Shown piece by piece: positions 25,354-33,307 of a stretch of DNA of 64,000 bases. Positions within the stretch are counted from its first letter, which is position 1. The number at the start of each line of letters is the position of its first letter. A model generated the notes under the pieces. It searched no databases. It was not told the origin of the DNA and saw nothing but the letters and a program-made list of their open reading frames with translations. The DNA is taken from contig NZ_JAERPO010000001.1 of the NCBI RefSeq assembly GCF_016734905.1, positions 1,116,001-1,180,000 of the forward strand, written 5' to 3'. A program made the position numbers and the translations under genes. The stretch is from Sphingopyxis jiangsuensis (GTDB lineage Bacteria; Pseudomonadota; Alphaproteobacteria; Sphingomonadales; Sphingomonadaceae).

Positions 25354-25950
25354 CTAGCCAATGCGGTCGATCAGCGCGCCGATGTCGGCGACGGGAATCG
25401 CATGCCGGGCGATGAAATCGTCAAGATCGTCGATCCGTGCCATCTCGCCATCGTCGCGCATGATCGAACAGATCACAGCCATGTCGCCTGCACCCGCAAG
25501 GTTGCAAAGCTCGATCGACGCCTCAGCGGCGGCCGCGCGCTCGCGCACCCCTCCCGGCGCCCCGATCAGCGGAAAGACGTGTCCGGGCGACACGAGGTCG
25601 TCGCCCGTTGCCTCGGGCGCTGTCGCAACGCGGACCGTATGCGCGCGATCCGCCGCGGAAATCCCGGTTTCGACGCCATGGCGCGCCTCGATCGAACGGC
25701 CGAACGGCCGGCCCGACTGGCGCTCCGCACCGGGATTGAGAAGCCCGATGCCCAATCGAACCGCACGTTCGGGTCGCATCGTCAGACAGATGAGCCCACG
25801 CCCGTGACTGGCCATGAAGTTGATAGCATCTGCCGTAACATGCCGTGCGGCAACGGCGAAATCGATGTCGCCGCCGCGCAACCGATCGCCGGTGATGATG
25901 ATGATGCGTCCCTGCGCCAGCGCTTCGAGAGCGTGTTCGATGTCAGGCAT
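25354..25950 (-). CDS. RibB-like protein lacking the catalytic residues of DHBP synthase
   Basis: The 198-residue protein aligns along its length with 3,4-dihydroxy-2-butanone-4-phosphate synthase (VETGISAADR, SPGHVFPLIGAPGGV, NLAGAGDMAVIC). Yet the acidic loop is DRLRGGD instead of DRENEGD, which removes Glu38 and Glu40 (E. coli numbering). The metal-binding His153 motif GHTEA is AAAEA, and Glu174 (CEL) is serine (CSI). Arg37, Asp42 and Thr108 remain. Normal RibB activity is therefore unlikely. The ATG overlaps the stop of the FMN reductase by one base (TGATG). A flavin- or sugar-phosphate-binding accessory to the monooxygenase system is possible but unproven. Confidence 0.85.
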   Translation of the reverse strand: MPDIEHALEALAQGRIIIITGDRLRGGDIDFAVAARHVTADAINFMASHGRGLICLTMRPERAVRLGIGLLNPGAERQSGRPFGRSIEARHGVETGISAADRAHTVRVATAPEATGDDLVSPGHVFPLIGAPGGVRERAAAAEASIELCNLAGAGDMAVICSIMRDDGEMARIDDLDDFIARHAIPVADIGALIDRIG

Positions 25951-26525
25951 CAAGCTGCCTTTCGCGCGGCAGCAAAGCTGCTGGCGCCCGCGACAAGCTG
26001 GTCGGCGACGAGTTCGAGCTGAAGCCGAGCCCTGTCCTCAAGACATTCGCCGTCGGGCGAAAAGAGCCCTCGATAGGTGCGAACGGTCGCCCCCATCGGC
26101 GTCGGCCAGCCGCGCAGCGCGTGAACGATGCTGCGCAATGTTTGCATCGTGCTCATCGTCGCCTGGTCACCATAGGCCGTCGCGATAAGGCCGACCGCCC
26201 GTCCGTCGAGATAGGGACGCACATCGCCCGCCAGTTCCTCGAGATAGTCGAGGGCATTTTTCACCAGCCCCGAAATCGTACCGTGATAGCCGGGCGCTGC
26301 AATCAATATGCCGTCGGCGTTCCGTACAGCCTCGACAAGCTTTATGCCATCCTCAGGGCCGTGGAGCGGACCCCGATAATGCGGTAGTGCGCCCAAATAG
26401 CTGCCGCCGAACAGGTCGACGTGCGCGCCCTGCGCCGTCGCCCGCGCCGCAGCAACGCCAAGCGCCTGTTCGGTCGCGCTGATCGGCGACACCGTGCCGC
26501 CAATAGCGACAATGTTGATGCTCAC
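25950..26525 (-). CDS. NAD(P)H-dependent FMN reductase (SsuE/SmoA-like role)
   Basis: The start is set at GTG 26525, whose GTGA overlaps the glpD stop and which has AAAGGA at proper distance; an ATG two codons upstream is possible. The 191-residue flavodoxin-like protein has the FMN motif IAAPGYHGTISGLVKNALDY, IGGTVSPISATEQAL at the N-terminus and ATAYGDQATMSTMQTLRSIV. These enzymes deliver reduced FMN to two-component monooxygenases. With an SsuD-like monooxygenase two genes upstream, that is the natural role. Confidence 0.88.
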   Translation of the reverse strand: MSINIVAIGGTVSPISATEQALGVAAARATAQGAHVDLFGGSYLGALPHYRGPLHGPEDGIKLVEAVRNADGILIAAPGYHGTISGLVKNALDYLEELAGDVRPYLDGRAVGLIATAYGDQATMSTMQTLRSIVHALRGWPTPMGATVRTYRGLFSPDGECLEDRARLQLELVADQLVAGASSFAAARKAA

Positions 26526-28009
26526 GCACATTTCCTTTCGTCAAAGGCTTCCGCCAGCGCCTGCTGCGCCGCAGCGTCAAGGTGCAGGCCAAGCTTGGTC
26601 CGGCGCCAGAGAAGATCGTCGGCTGTCTTGCACCACTCCTGTTCGACGAGATAGCCAATCTCGCGATCGGTCAGTCCAAAGCCATAATGGCGCCCGCATT
26701 CGTCGAGCCGCGACGCTCCGGCAAGGATCCCAAAGGTTCGCGTGCCGTAGCTGCGCGCGAGACGCTCGGCCCAATGCGCCTCGAGAAAGGGAAAGGTCGC
26801 ACGCAGCGACCGCACGAGATCCGCGAAACCATCGATCGCGAAATCTCCGCCAGGAAGCGGCGCGTCGCCCGTCCAGCGGGTCCGCGTTATCGCGGGAACC
26901 CGCGGCGTAAGCAGGTCAAGCGCGTCTTCGGCAAGGCGGCGATAGGTCGTTATCTTGCCACCAAAGATGGTCAGCAGCGCCGGGCCGTCGCCTTCGGGAG
27001 AGAGGTCGAGATTGTAGCCGCGCGTCGCCGCCTCGGGACGGTCCGATCCATCGTCGACAAGAGGGCGCACCCCCGAATAGGTCCAGACCACATCGGCCGG
27101 GGATACGCTTTTCCTAAAAAAGCGGCTCGCGCCTTCGCACAGATAAGCGACCTCCTCGTCGGAGGCTCGGATATCCGAAAGATCGCCGTCATGGTCGCGG
27201 TCGGTCGTCCCGATCAGCGTAAAATCGCCTTCATAGGGGATGGCAAAAAAGATGCGCCCGTCGGGAAGCTGGAAAAAATAGCTATAGTCGTGAGCGAACA
27301 GCGCGGGGACGACGATATGCGATCCGCGTACGAGCCGCACGCGCTTGCCGACCGGCGCATCGCCGAGCCCCGACACGTCGACCGCCGCGGGCCCCGCTGC
27401 ATTGACGATGGCGCGCGCACGAAACTGGCCGGCGGGCGTATCGACAGTCCAGTGATCGCCCTGGCGCTCGAAACGCGTTACGCGGCATCCAGTACGAATT
27501 TCAGCGCCGCGGTCGGCGGCATCACGCGCATTGAGAAGAACGAGCCGAGCGTCATCGACCCAGCAATCCGAATAGACAAAACCTGCCGCAAACCCGTCCT
27601 GAAGCGCCCGCCCTGCGACATGCTTGCGCAGGTCGATGGTTGCGGTCGCGGGCAGCCGCGCTCGCCCGCCGATATGGTCGTAGAGGAACAGGCCCAGCCG
27701 GATCAGCCAGCGCGGACGCAGGCCCGCAACATGCGGCAGGACGAACCGCATCGGTCTCACAATATGCGGCGCGATCGCCCACAGGCGTTCGCGCTCGGAC
27801 AGCGCCTCGCGGACGAGACCAAACTCATAATGTTCGAGATAGCGCAGGCCGCCGTGGATGAGCTTTGTCGAGGCAGAGGACGTCCCGCTCGCAAGGTCAT
27901 TTGCTTCGAACAGCAGGACGCGCGCGCCGCGCCCCGCGGCATCGCGGGCGATACCGCAGCCGTTGATGCCACCGCCGATCACCGCAATGTCAAAGATGTC
28001 GGCGGACAT
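26522..28009 (-). CDS. glpD: Aerobic glycerol-3-phosphate dehydrogenase
   Basis: The 495-residue FAD protein starts with the dinucleotide motif IAVIGGGINGCGIARDAAGR, followed by GTSSASTKLIHGGLRYLEHY, the GlpD signature. LIGTTDRDHDGDL and the C-terminal cap domain are also present. It oxidises glycerol-3-phosphate to dihydroxyacetone phosphate, passing electrons to quinone at the inner membrane. It begins 12 bp after the monooxygenase stop and overlaps the FMN reductase. Its placement inside this operon, separated from glpK, implies that glycerol is a product of the pathway encoded here. Confidence 0.95.
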   Translation of the reverse strand: MSADIFDIAVIGGGINGCGIARDAAGRGARVLLFEANDLASGTSSASTKLIHGGLRYLEHYEFGLVREALSERERLWAIAPHIVRPMRFVLPHVAGLRPRWLIRLGLFLYDHIGGRARLPATATIDLRKHVAGRALQDGFAAGFVYSDCWVDDARLVLLNARDAADRGAEIRTGCRVTRFERQGDHWTVDTPAGQFRARAIVNAAGPAAVDVSGLGDAPVGKRVRLVRGSHIVVPALFAHDYSYFFQLPDGRIFFAIPYEGDFTLIGTTDRDHDGDLSDIRASDEEVAYLCEGASRFFRKSVSPADVVWTYSGVRPLVDDGSDRPEAATRGYNLDLSPEGDGPALLTIFGGKITTYRRLAEDALDLLTPRVPAITRTRWTGDAPLPGGDFAIDGFADLVRSLRATFPFLEAHWAERLARSYGTRTFGILAGASRLDECGRHYGFGLTDREIGYLVEQEWCKTADDLLWRRTKLGLHLDAAAQQALAEAFDERKCA

Positions 28010-28021
28010 TCGCGCGCTCCG

Positions 28022-29113
28022 TTACCGGAACTCGAGCGGCGCGTGCGCGATGTGCGGCAACACATGGCGTGCGAACAGGTCGGCTTCCTGCGCGTGCGGA
28101 TAGCCCGACAGGATGAACGCCTCGATCCCCTCGGCCTGATAGGCGCGAAGCTTGGCGAGCACCTGGTCGGGCGTACCAACGATAGCGGCTCCACAACCCG
28201 AGCGGGCGCGGCCAATGCCGGTCCACAGATTCTCCTCGACGAACCCGTCGCCGCCCGCCGCGCTACGCAGTTCCGCCTGTCGCTGGACCCCGTAATTCTT
28301 GGCGTCGAGCGACTTCTCGCGGATTGCGGCGCCCGTTGCCTCGTCGAGTTTTGAAAGCAGCCGGTCGGCGTAATGACGGGCCTCGTCCTCGGTTTCGCGC
28401 ACGATCACATGGACGCGATATCCGAACTTCAACGTGCGCCCGAAGCGCGCCGCGCGTTCGCGCATATCGGCGATCGTCTCGCGCACCTTGTCCATCGTGT
28501 CGGGCCACATGAGATAGACGTCGCAGCCCTCGGCAGCGCATTCGCGCGCCTCGTGGCTCAGCCCGCCGAAATAGAAGGGCGGGCACTTGCCCGAAAGCGT
28601 CGTGATGCGCGGCGGCTCGAGCTTCAGCTGATAAAATTCGCCGTCATGGTCGAGCGCCTCGCCATTGAGCAGCGTGCGCACGATTTTCATCACCTCGGTC
28701 GCGCGTGCATAGCGCGGCCCTCCAGCGAGCTGCTGGCCGGGCATGTCCGAGGAGATGATGTTGACGTTAAGCCTTCCGCCGGTGCCCGCCGCGTTGGGGC
28801 CTAGGATGCGGTCAAGCGTCGCAATACGGCGCGCAAGCTGCGGCGGCCAGTCTTCGCCGATGCGCGTCGCCCACAACAGCTTCATGCGCTGCACCTGCGT
28901 CGCAACGGCGGCCGCAAAGACCGTAGTGTCGAGCCCGAGCTGATAGCCCGAAGGCAGCAAGATATTGTCGAATCCGCCCTCTTCGGCGCGGAGCACGATA
29001 TTGCGGCAATGCTCCCAGCTTGAGCGCAGATAGGGGTCGGAGACGCCCAAAAATTCATAGTCGTCGTCGCACAGCGCCGAGAACCAGGCGATTTCGCATT
29101 GCTGCTGGGTCAT
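28022..29113 (-). CDS. SsuD/SmoC-like flavin-dependent sulfonate monooxygenase
   Basis: This 363-residue LLM-class (luciferase-fold) protein resembles alkanesulfonate monooxygenase: RLNVNIISSDMPGQQLAGG, PPFYFGGLSHEARECAAEG, RVHVIVRETEDEARHYADRL (the Arg-x-His sulfonate pair) and GIEAFILSGYPHAQEADLF. With FMNH2 and O2 the family cleaves the C-S bond and releases sulfite. In the sulfo-SMO route the SmoC member converts sulfoquinovose to 6-oxoglucose. The sulfoquinovosidase, aldo-keto reductase and FMN reductase in the same operon support that assignment over a general alkanesulfonate enzyme. GAGGAAAGAAT precedes the ATG. Confidence 0.88.
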   Translation of the reverse strand: MTQQQCEIAWFSALCDDDYEFLGVSDPYLRSSWEHCRNIVLRAEEGGFDNILLPSGYQLGLDTTVFAAAVATQVQRMKLLWATRIGEDWPPQLARRIATLDRILGPNAAGTGGRLNVNIISSDMPGQQLAGGPRYARATEVMKIVRTLLNGEALDHDGEFYQLKLEPPRITTLSGKCPPFYFGGLSHEARECAAEGCDVYLMWPDTMDKVRETIADMRERAARFGRTLKFGYRVHVIVRETEDEARHYADRLLSKLDEATGAAIREKSLDAKNYGVQRQAELRSAAGGDGFVEENLWTGIGRARSGCGAAIVGTPDQVLAKLRAYQAEGIEAFILSGYPHAQEADLFARHVLPHIAHAPLEFR

Positions 29114-29188
29114 ATTCTTTCCTCTCTATCTCCCACGCGCCGCGCGACGCAGGACCGTGGCCGGCGCGGCTGTCCCGCGCCGCCATGT

Positions 29189-30103
29189 TCAGGGCAGCGG
29201 GGCGCCGCGCGCTGCAACCAACACATTATACCATTCGGCGCGCGTCCAGCGGACGTTGAGCGCACTCGCCGCCTCGCGGATTCGCTCGGCGCGCTGCGAT
29301 CCGACGATCGGCACAATTCCCGCCGGATGAGCCATCAACCAGCTGTAAGCCGCGATTTCGCGCGACACATCCTGCGCTTCGGCGACGCCGTCCAATGCGG
29401 CGGCAACCGCTTTGTCGCGCTCGCTTTGCGGCGCTAGCAGTCGGCCGCCGCCGAGCGGCGACCATGCAAGTACTGCAATCCCGTGCGCCATCGCGTGATC
29501 GAGCTCGCCATTTTCGAAGCAATCGATACGAAGCGGGCTGATTTCGGGCTGCGTCGAAACCAGCTTGTTACCCAGGAATCGGTCAAGCGCGTCAGTCTGC
29601 GCAAGGGTGAAGTTGGAGACACCAAGCGTCCGGATCTTGCCGGCCGCGACCGCATCGTCGAGGACGCGCGCCACCTCTTGCGGGTGGGTCAGAATATCGG
29701 GGCGATGGACCTGCCAAAGATCGACGAAGTCAGTGCGCAGCCGCCGCAAGGATGCATCGATCGCTTCGACCAGATACTCGCCGCTCTGATCATAGGGGAG
29801 CGGCGGACGGATGCCGCCCTTCGTCGCCAGCACCATGCGATCGCGCAGCGCGGGCTCATTGGCGAGTACGTCGCCCAGCAGCGCCTCGGCATCGCCAAAA
29901 CCCTGCGCGCCGTCAAAGCCGTAAATGTCGGCCGTATCGAGAAAGTTGATCCCCGCGTCGAGCGCGGCGTGGACGAGACGCGCCGCTTCGGTTGCGGTGC
30001 GTTCGCCCTCGGCAAGCCGCCACATCCCCCACGCGATGGACGAAATCGAAATTCCGCTGTTTCCAAGCGGGCGGGAAACAGGGGGGGCAGACAAAAGGCT
30101 CAT
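29189..30103 (-). CDS. Aldo-keto reductase (SmoB-like, candidate 6-oxoglucose reductase)
   Basis: The 304-residue TIM-barrel protein has the AKR tetrad: Asp and Tyr in FLDTADIYGFDG, Lys in MVLATKGGIRPP and His in DLWQVHRPDI, plus SNFTLAQTDAL and a cofactor-binding IVPIVGSQRAERI. In the sulfo-SMO pathway an AKR (SmoB) reduces 6-oxoglucose to glucose with NADPH. Its ATG overlaps the LacI stop (ATGA). A GC hairpin GGCGCGG-CTGTC-CCGCGCC (29163-29181) lies in the 75-bp gap before the monooxygenase gene and might tune expression or mRNA stability. Confidence 0.88.
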   Translation of the reverse strand: MSLLSAPPVSRPLGNSGISISSIAWGMWRLAEGERTATEAARLVHAALDAGINFLDTADIYGFDGAQGFGDAEALLGDVLANEPALRDRMVLATKGGIRPPLPYDQSGEYLVEAIDASLRRLRTDFVDLWQVHRPDILTHPQEVARVLDDAVAAGKIRTLGVSNFTLAQTDALDRFLGNKLVSTQPEISPLRIDCFENGELDHAMAHGIAVLAWSPLGGGRLLAPQSERDKAVAAALDGVAEAQDVSREIAAYSWLMAHPAGIVPIVGSQRAERIREAASALNVRWTRAEWYNVLVAARGAPLP

Positions 30104-31113
30104 ATATTGGTCCTGTTTGGCGGAGCGACCGAAGCGCGCTCGACGAGGGTGTGGGGAAGACGGTGGTGACTGATATCGCCTCCCTCGATCAAAATACGGG
30201 TCGCGGTGCGGGCAAGCTCAGCCATCGGCTGGTGGATGGTGGTGAGCGGCGGCCAGACGGTTCGCGACAAGGTCGTGTCGTCGAAACCCGCCACCGAAAG
30301 CTCGGACGGGAGGTCGATTCCGCGATCGTGTGCGACTGCGAGCACACCCGCCGCCATATCGTCGTTTGCCGCGAAAATGGCTGTCGGAGGATTGTCGAGT
30401 CCGAGCAGGAAGCGTCCGGCAGCAACGCCACTGTCGAAATCGAACTCACCGTCGCAAACGAGCCCGGGCTCGAAAGCGATTCCGGCACGGTCGAGCGCGC
30501 GGCGATAACCATAGAGGCGATCATCGGACGCGCGGTGGCTCGGGTGCCCCTTGATGAATCCGATCCGCCGGTGGCCCGCGTTGATGAGGTGCGTCGTCAT
30601 ATCGTCGGCGGCCTGCGCGTCGTCCATGAAGACCGAGCTTGTCAGCGAATGGTTCGTTCCCGGCGAAATGCGCACGAACGGAATGTCCAGCGTCTCAAGC
30701 GCTGCGAGGACCGGCTCGCAATCGGTGACCGGCGAGGACAGGATGATTCCGTCGACGTGCGTTTCGGTCACGAGTCCGCGCACCTGGTCACCGACGCACG
30801 GGTCGGCGACATCGACGGGCTGGGCGAGCAGGCGGATCCCTCGCTCCTTGCAAAGCTGCCAGCAGCCTGTCTGGATCTGGAACATGTAGTAGGGGCTGTG
30901 ATTGTCATAGATCAGCGCGATCTGGTTCGACTTCGCGCCTGAAAGGATACGGGCAGCGACGCTCGGGCGAAAATCGAGTTCCGCCATCGCGGTCTCGACC
31001 CGGCGCCGCGTTTCGTCGCTCACATAGGGATGACCATTAAGCACGCGGCTCACCGTCTTTACCGCCACACCCGCCTTTGCGGCCACGTCCCGAATGTTCG
31101 ACCGCTCGCTCAT
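30100..31113 (-). CDS. LacI-family repressor of the sulfoquinovose operon
   Basis: ATG 31113 gives 337 residues, the family norm. The N-terminal helix-turn-helix is textbook (SNIRDVAAKAGVAVKTVSRV, LNGHPYVSDET), followed by a periplasmic-binding-like sugar domain (GIILSSPVTDCEPVLAAL, RRIGFIKGHPSHRASDDRLY, GFDDTTLS). The start overlaps the sulfoquinovosidase stop (ATGA) and the stop overlaps the AKR start, so the regulator is embedded in the operon it probably controls. The shared 19-bp sites at 33182 and 37411 are its likely operators. Confidence 0.92.
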   Translation of the reverse strand: MSERSNIRDVAAKAGVAVKTVSRVLNGHPYVSDETRRRVETAMAELDFRPSVAARILSGAKSNQIALIYDNHSPYYMFQIQTGCWQLCKERGIRLLAQPVDVADPCVGDQVRGLVTETHVDGIILSSPVTDCEPVLAALETLDIPFVRISPGTNHSLTSSVFMDDAQAADDMTTHLINAGHRRIGFIKGHPSHRASDDRLYGYRRALDRAGIAFEPGLVCDGEFDFDSGVAAGRFLLGLDNPPTAIFAANDDMAAGVLAVAHDRGIDLPSELSVAGFDDTTLSRTVWPPLTTIHQPMAELARTATRILIEGGDISHHRLPHTLVERASVAPPNRTNI

Positions 31114-33120
31114 CGATTCAATACCTCCGCCATCTCGCCGAACAGCGGTGCAAACGCGCTGTCCGGCCGGTAAAATACCGGTGGCATGCCGACAGGCGCA
31201 GGGATATCGTGGATGCCGCCGGCGAAATCCTCGCCGGTCCAGCAGTGGCGCCACGGCCCTTCGCCCGGAAGGATGACGTGCCGCGCCTCGACCCCCTGCT
31301 CGATGACCGGCGCCACCAAGAGGTCTGCACCGTAAAGATATTGATCCTGCACCGTAAAGAGGCCGCGATTATCAGGGTAATGGAGAAAGAGTGGCCGCTG
31401 TGCAGGCAGCCCTTTATCTTGCGCTTCGTGGGACAGATGCCGGACATAAGGCGCAAGATGCGCATGGACGCGGCTCCATCGTGCGAAGCAGGCCAGCAGT
31501 TCGGGCGTCGAATCATATTGCAGATTGTCGTCGGGCCGGTTGCCCTCGTGGCTGCGCATGACCGGGGCGAACGCAGCCAGTTCGCACCAGCGCTGCATCA
31601 GTTCCTCGGTGCGGACATTGCCATGCAGCGAGGTATAGCCGCCGCAGTCCGAATGGCTGTACGCATTGCCGACGAGCCCTGCCGACAGCGCTCCTGTAAT
31701 CACCGTTCCGATGCCGTCGTGGCGGGTGAAATCGACACATTGATCGCCCGCCCAGAGCAAAGGGCAGTGCGCTTGCACGCCGGAAAAACCGGCGCGCATG
31801 AATGAAGAGCGCATCGCCCGTCTTGCCGCGCGAGGCGAGCGCCTGTGCATTCACCTCGGCCCACAGCACCGGCCAGCGGTTGTGCGCCTCCATCGGGTCC
31901 GATCCGTCGGCGAGCCGCACGTCGGTCGGCAGATATTCGCCAAAATCGGCCATCCATCCGTCAATGCCGATGTCGAGCATCTCGCGACCGAGAATATGTT
32001 CGGCAAACCAGTCGCGCGTTTCGGGGCGGGTGAAATCGACGACCCCGCAGTCGAACTCGCCAAAGTCGACAAGATAAACCTCGTCACTGTCCTGGCGCAG
32101 GCAGAAATGCCCCTCGGCCTTCGCCTGCTCATAAAGCGTGCCGTCGACCGCCAGATAGGGGTTTGCATATGCGAGGAAACGAATGCCGCGGGCGTTCAAC
32201 GCTGCGATGCGCGCGCGCAGATAGGGGTAACGCTGTTCGCTGCGCGCTCCGCCAGTCCAGTCCCAAAAGAGACGGCGGCCAAAGCTCGTCTCGCGAATGC
32301 CCGCCCAGTCTTCGCACCAAAGCCCCGATATAGCGGCCCCGGCATCGACGAAGCGCTCAAGGCGATCGAAGCTCGATGTCCCGGACTTGAGGCCGACGAT
32401 CGCGCCGCCGATCGCCCAGTCGGGCAGCGCTGGCTGGCGGCCGAAGCGCGCCGACAATTGCCCGACGATCTCTCTCGGACCTTCAGCGGCAAAAAACTCG
32501 AACCGCGCCTGCGCACCCCAATAATCGACGCAGTGCGCCGCCGGATCGGAAAAATCGAGGACGCTATACCCGAAATTGTCCAGATGGACCGCCAGCCACC
32601 GCGACGTCAAAAAGGTCGGCTGGGGATAGTTGCTGTTCCAATAGTCGCCACCAGCCATGCCGTCGGCGTCCATGATGCGCGTGATCTCGGTCGATTTGTC
32701 GCGACCGACTCCCGGCTCGCTCGTCCAGATCGGAAAACGTCGTCCGGCAAGCATCAGATAGCTCATTTGCTCGCCGCCGCCCCAAACGGCCTCGTCAGGC
32801 TCGGCGTGGAAGCGGGTCGTTATCCGGTCATAGCCGCCGCGCAGAGCGTCAACGACCAGCGCGTCGCCGTCGAGACGCAGCCGCACCGCGGGCTCGCCCG
32901 CATCGAGCAACAGCATGTCGGCGCCATCGGCACGCCATTCCGTCGGCGCAATGCGCCCGCTTGGCGCATCGTCGATGCGGAAATTGCCGCGATACATCGC
33001 GACCTGCGGGTCGCCCTTCGCAATGACCACCGATGGACATTGAACGGCATGGCGCAGCACGACATGCGCTCCGAATCGAAGCTCAAAACCGCCTTTACTG
33101 TCGGAAAATCGCAAATTCAC
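31110..33120 (-). pseudogene. GH31 sulfoquinovosidase with a single-base frameshift
   Basis: The GTG at 33120 (GAGAGGG upstream) opens a GH31 enzyme closely resembling E. coli YihQ (DWAGIRETSFGRRLFWDW, GWMADFGEYLPTD). Sulfonate-binding residues are Lys245, Glu270, Arg283 and Trp286, the KERW variant known from sulfoquinovosidases, and the nucleophile is Asp392. After codon 439 one extra base at 31803 shifts the frame. Removing it restores FMRAGFSGVQAHCPLLWAGD with acid/base Asp459, through to the stop at 31110 (~670 residues). The family cleaves sulfoquinovosyl glycerol or SQDG to sulfoquinovose. The shift may be a real mutation or a sequencing error. The start extension up to 33903 is spurious. 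Confidence 0.88.
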
Positions 33121-33181
33121 GCTACAGACCCTCTCGCCTAGGTGTTTTAGAACCACAAATCCGGCCGCATCGCAAGGCCTA

Positions 33182-33200
33182 TATGACACCGCTTGACATA
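33182..33200. promoter_or_regulatory. LacI-type operator candidate, sulfoquinovosidase/TonB receptor side
   Basis: TATGACACCGCTTGACATA is an imperfect palindrome (TATGnCA-n5-TGnCATA) between the divergent sulfoquinovosidase and TonB receptor genes. TTGACA inside it could serve as the receptor's -35 element. A nearly identical 19-mer occurs at 37411. Confidence 0.7.
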
Positions 33201-33307
33201 TTCGGAGGACAGGCGCATTGCCATGCAGGAAGCGAGAGGCGTTTTTCGTGCAGCCGGGCTTCCGGCGGCAGAAAAACGCCCCGAATCGATATTGGGAGGA
33301 GAATGCT

